Origin: an uncultured Prevotella sp.
Lineage (GTDB): Bacteria > Bacteroidota > Bacteroidia > Bacteroidales > Bacteroidaceae
Direction of reading: 5' to 3'
Assembly: GCA_934203355.1 (NCBI GenBank)
Contig: CAKPZC010000054.1
Span: 1 to 14,714 of the forward strand
DNA: 14,714 nucleotides
Both the position numbers and the translations under genes were made by a program. Positions within the stretch are counted from its first letter, which is position 1; the number at the start of each line of letters is the position of its first letter. Below are positions 14,125-14,714 of the stretch, one piece after another. The notes beneath the pieces were generated by a model. It did no database searches. It saw only the letters and a list, made by a program, of their open reading frames with translations, and was not told the origin of the DNA.

Positions 14125-14160
14125 CAGATAGAATGGCAGATAGGATGGCAGATAATTAGA
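14125..14160. repeat. 12-bp tandem repeat, three units
   Basis: CAGATAGAATGG, CAGATAGGATGG and a decayed CAGATAATTAGA lie head to tail (14125-14160). GGATGGCA (14143-14150) is also complementary to TGCCATCC (14174-14181), so this block can pair with the neighbouring hairpin. Confidence 0.6.
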
Positions 14161-14177
14161 ATTTCCGAAAAAGTGCC

Positions 14178-14215
14178 ATCCGCCAAAAGACTGTGTCTCA
14201 AGTCTTTAGGCGGAT
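14178..14215 (-). terminator. Hairpin downstream of the small secreted protein gene
   Basis: ATCCGCCAAAAGACT and AGTCTTTAGGCGGAT form a 15-position stem with one mismatch around an 8-nt loop. On the minus strand a T5 run (14172-14168) follows five bases later. It starts 24 nt after the stop at 14239 and is the probable terminator of that gene. Confidence 0.6.
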
Positions 14216-14238
14216 TATGTCACTTATGTCACATTTTT

Positions 14239-14409
14239 TCACCAAACTATTTTTTTCATGTTGCAGGGTTGACGCTCGTTGAATCCTACTTTCAACGCCC
14301 CCTTATCGGTCACGTAACGAGCCTTAAGATTGATGTTGCCAACTCGCTGCGCGCTTGCTGAAGCCACAGAAATTACAAATACTACGAATGCGATGAATAT
14401 ACGTCTCAT
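14239..14409 (-). CDS. Small secreted protein of unknown function (56 aa)
   Basis: I do not recognise this protein. The frame encodes 56 residues starting MRRIFIAFVVFVISVASASA, a textbook signal peptide with a hydrophobic core at residues 4-17 and an ASA-Q cleavage site after Ala20. The predicted mature chain of 36 residues, starting QRVGNINLKARYVTDKGALK, is basic, has one Cys (Cys49) and ends MKKIVW. A precise promoter (14458-14490) lies ~45 bp upstream and a terminator-like hairpin downstream, so it looks like a complete monocistronic unit. Export to the periplasm or beyond is inferred from the signal alone. It could be a genuine small secreted peptide, or the N-terminal remnant of a longer secreted protein truncated by a stop; no continuation is evident downstream. 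It precedes the susC operon on the same strand, 445 bp before its promoter. Confidence 0.6.
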   Translation of the reverse strand: MRRIFIAFVVFVISVASASAQRVGNINLKARYVTDKGALKVGFNERQPCNMKKIVW

Positions 14410-14457
14410 AATCTTTGCTTTTTAAAGGGGTTATTACTCTTGGTTTGTTTTGATGTT

Positions 14458-14490
14458 GCAAAGATATGACAAATCAAGATTATGGACAAA
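14458..14490 (-). promoter_or_regulatory. Promoter of the small secreted protein gene
   Basis: The minus strand reads TTTG (14490-14487), 20 nt, then TATCTTTGC (14466-14458), an exact match to the Bacteroidales consensus. A near-perfect dyad, GGGGGAATTTCCTCC (14531-14545), lies ~40 bp further upstream and could be an operator. Confidence 0.7.
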
Positions 14491-14642
14491 GGAAAAATCA
14501 TAAGGTTTAGTATGATTTTCCCTAAACATCGGGGGAATTTCCTCCATATACATATATATAAAAACATACATAAGTATGTGGTCATATTTATCTTTATATA
14601 TGAGTGGCAATCTGTGAGAGAGTGTCAAAACCCAAATAATGC

Positions 14643-14687
14643 GGGCTGAAAGCCCAATATCTCCACAGCCCAGGGCAACGCCCTGGG
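14643..14687. repeat. REP-like double palindrome near the right edge
   Basis: GGGCT-GAA-AGCCC (14643-14655) is followed after 13 bp by CCCAGGGC-AAC-GCCCTGGG (14669-14687), both with perfect arms. The pair resembles intergenic REP-type elements that are widespread in Bacteroidetes genomes and often mobilised by REP-associated IS200-like transposases. No transposase is in the window. The remaining 14491-14642 is A/T-rich, with a small palindrome ACATAC-ATAA-GTATGT (14564-14579) and no gene. Confidence 0.65.
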
Positions 14688-14714
14688 TATATAGCATTCA
14701 ATTAACAACGCGCC

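Noticed and set aside
14434..14697. 87-codon minus-strand frame at the right edge
   Set aside because: It runs through the REP-like palindromes, A/T-rich DNA and the promoter of the small secreted protein; it has no signal or domain.

Overview
The window looks like a chromosomal segment of a gut or oral Bacteroidales bacterium, most plausibly of the Prevotella/Segatella group. The reasons are a SusC/SusD outer-membrane pair, a glycoside hydrolase of family GH110, a DUF4143 ATPase, genes mostly without strong Shine-Dalgarno sites, and several promoters of the Bacteroidales type (TTTG about 19-20 nt before TAnnTTTG). The genus is an inference; no rRNA or other marker is present.

Layout. (1) 2-1354, plus strand: the 3' end of an FtsX/MacB-type ABC permease, then its ATPase. 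(2) 1355-2406: a convergent minus-strand MNT nucleotidyltransferase/HEPN pair (toxin-antitoxin type), then a 33-bp tandem array whose last copy is a promoter. (3) 2407-3699, plus: a DUF4143 AAA ATPase. (4) 6348-3714, minus: an NtrC-type sigma-54 response regulator followed by its histidine kinase. (5) 13617-6502, minus: a compact polysaccharide utilization locus of SusC, SusD and a secreted GH110 alpha-1,3-galactosidase-like enzyme. (6) 14239-14409, minus: a 56-aa secreted small protein with its own promoter, and near the right edge a REP-like palindrome pair.

How the parts work together. SusC/SusD would import an oligosaccharide from which GH110 removes alpha-1,3-linked galactose (blood-group-B or linear alpha-Gal termini on mucin-like glycans). 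The PUL carries no HTCS, SusR or ECF/anti-sigma regulator in this window. The kinase/regulator pair is collinear with it, but could equally serve the ABC exporter on the far side of the MNT-HEPN/AAA block, since such pairs often neighbour MacB-type transporters in Bacteroidetes. The MNT-HEPN and AAA genes look like an accessory island between transporter and regulator.

The least ordinary DNA is non-coding. The 677-bp gap between susD and GH110 holds a terminator with competing long-range pairings, three 22-bp iterons, a promoter over a palindrome, three copies of CATAAGAAnnYGTC (two forming a GNRA-capped hairpin) and a terminator-like hairpin ending 17 nt before the GH110 start codon. This suggests that GH110 is controlled separately from susCD, possibly by leader-RNA attenuation. 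The 33-bp promoter-derived array before the AAA gene and the hairpin-rich stretch 13960-14215 are the other unexplained structures.
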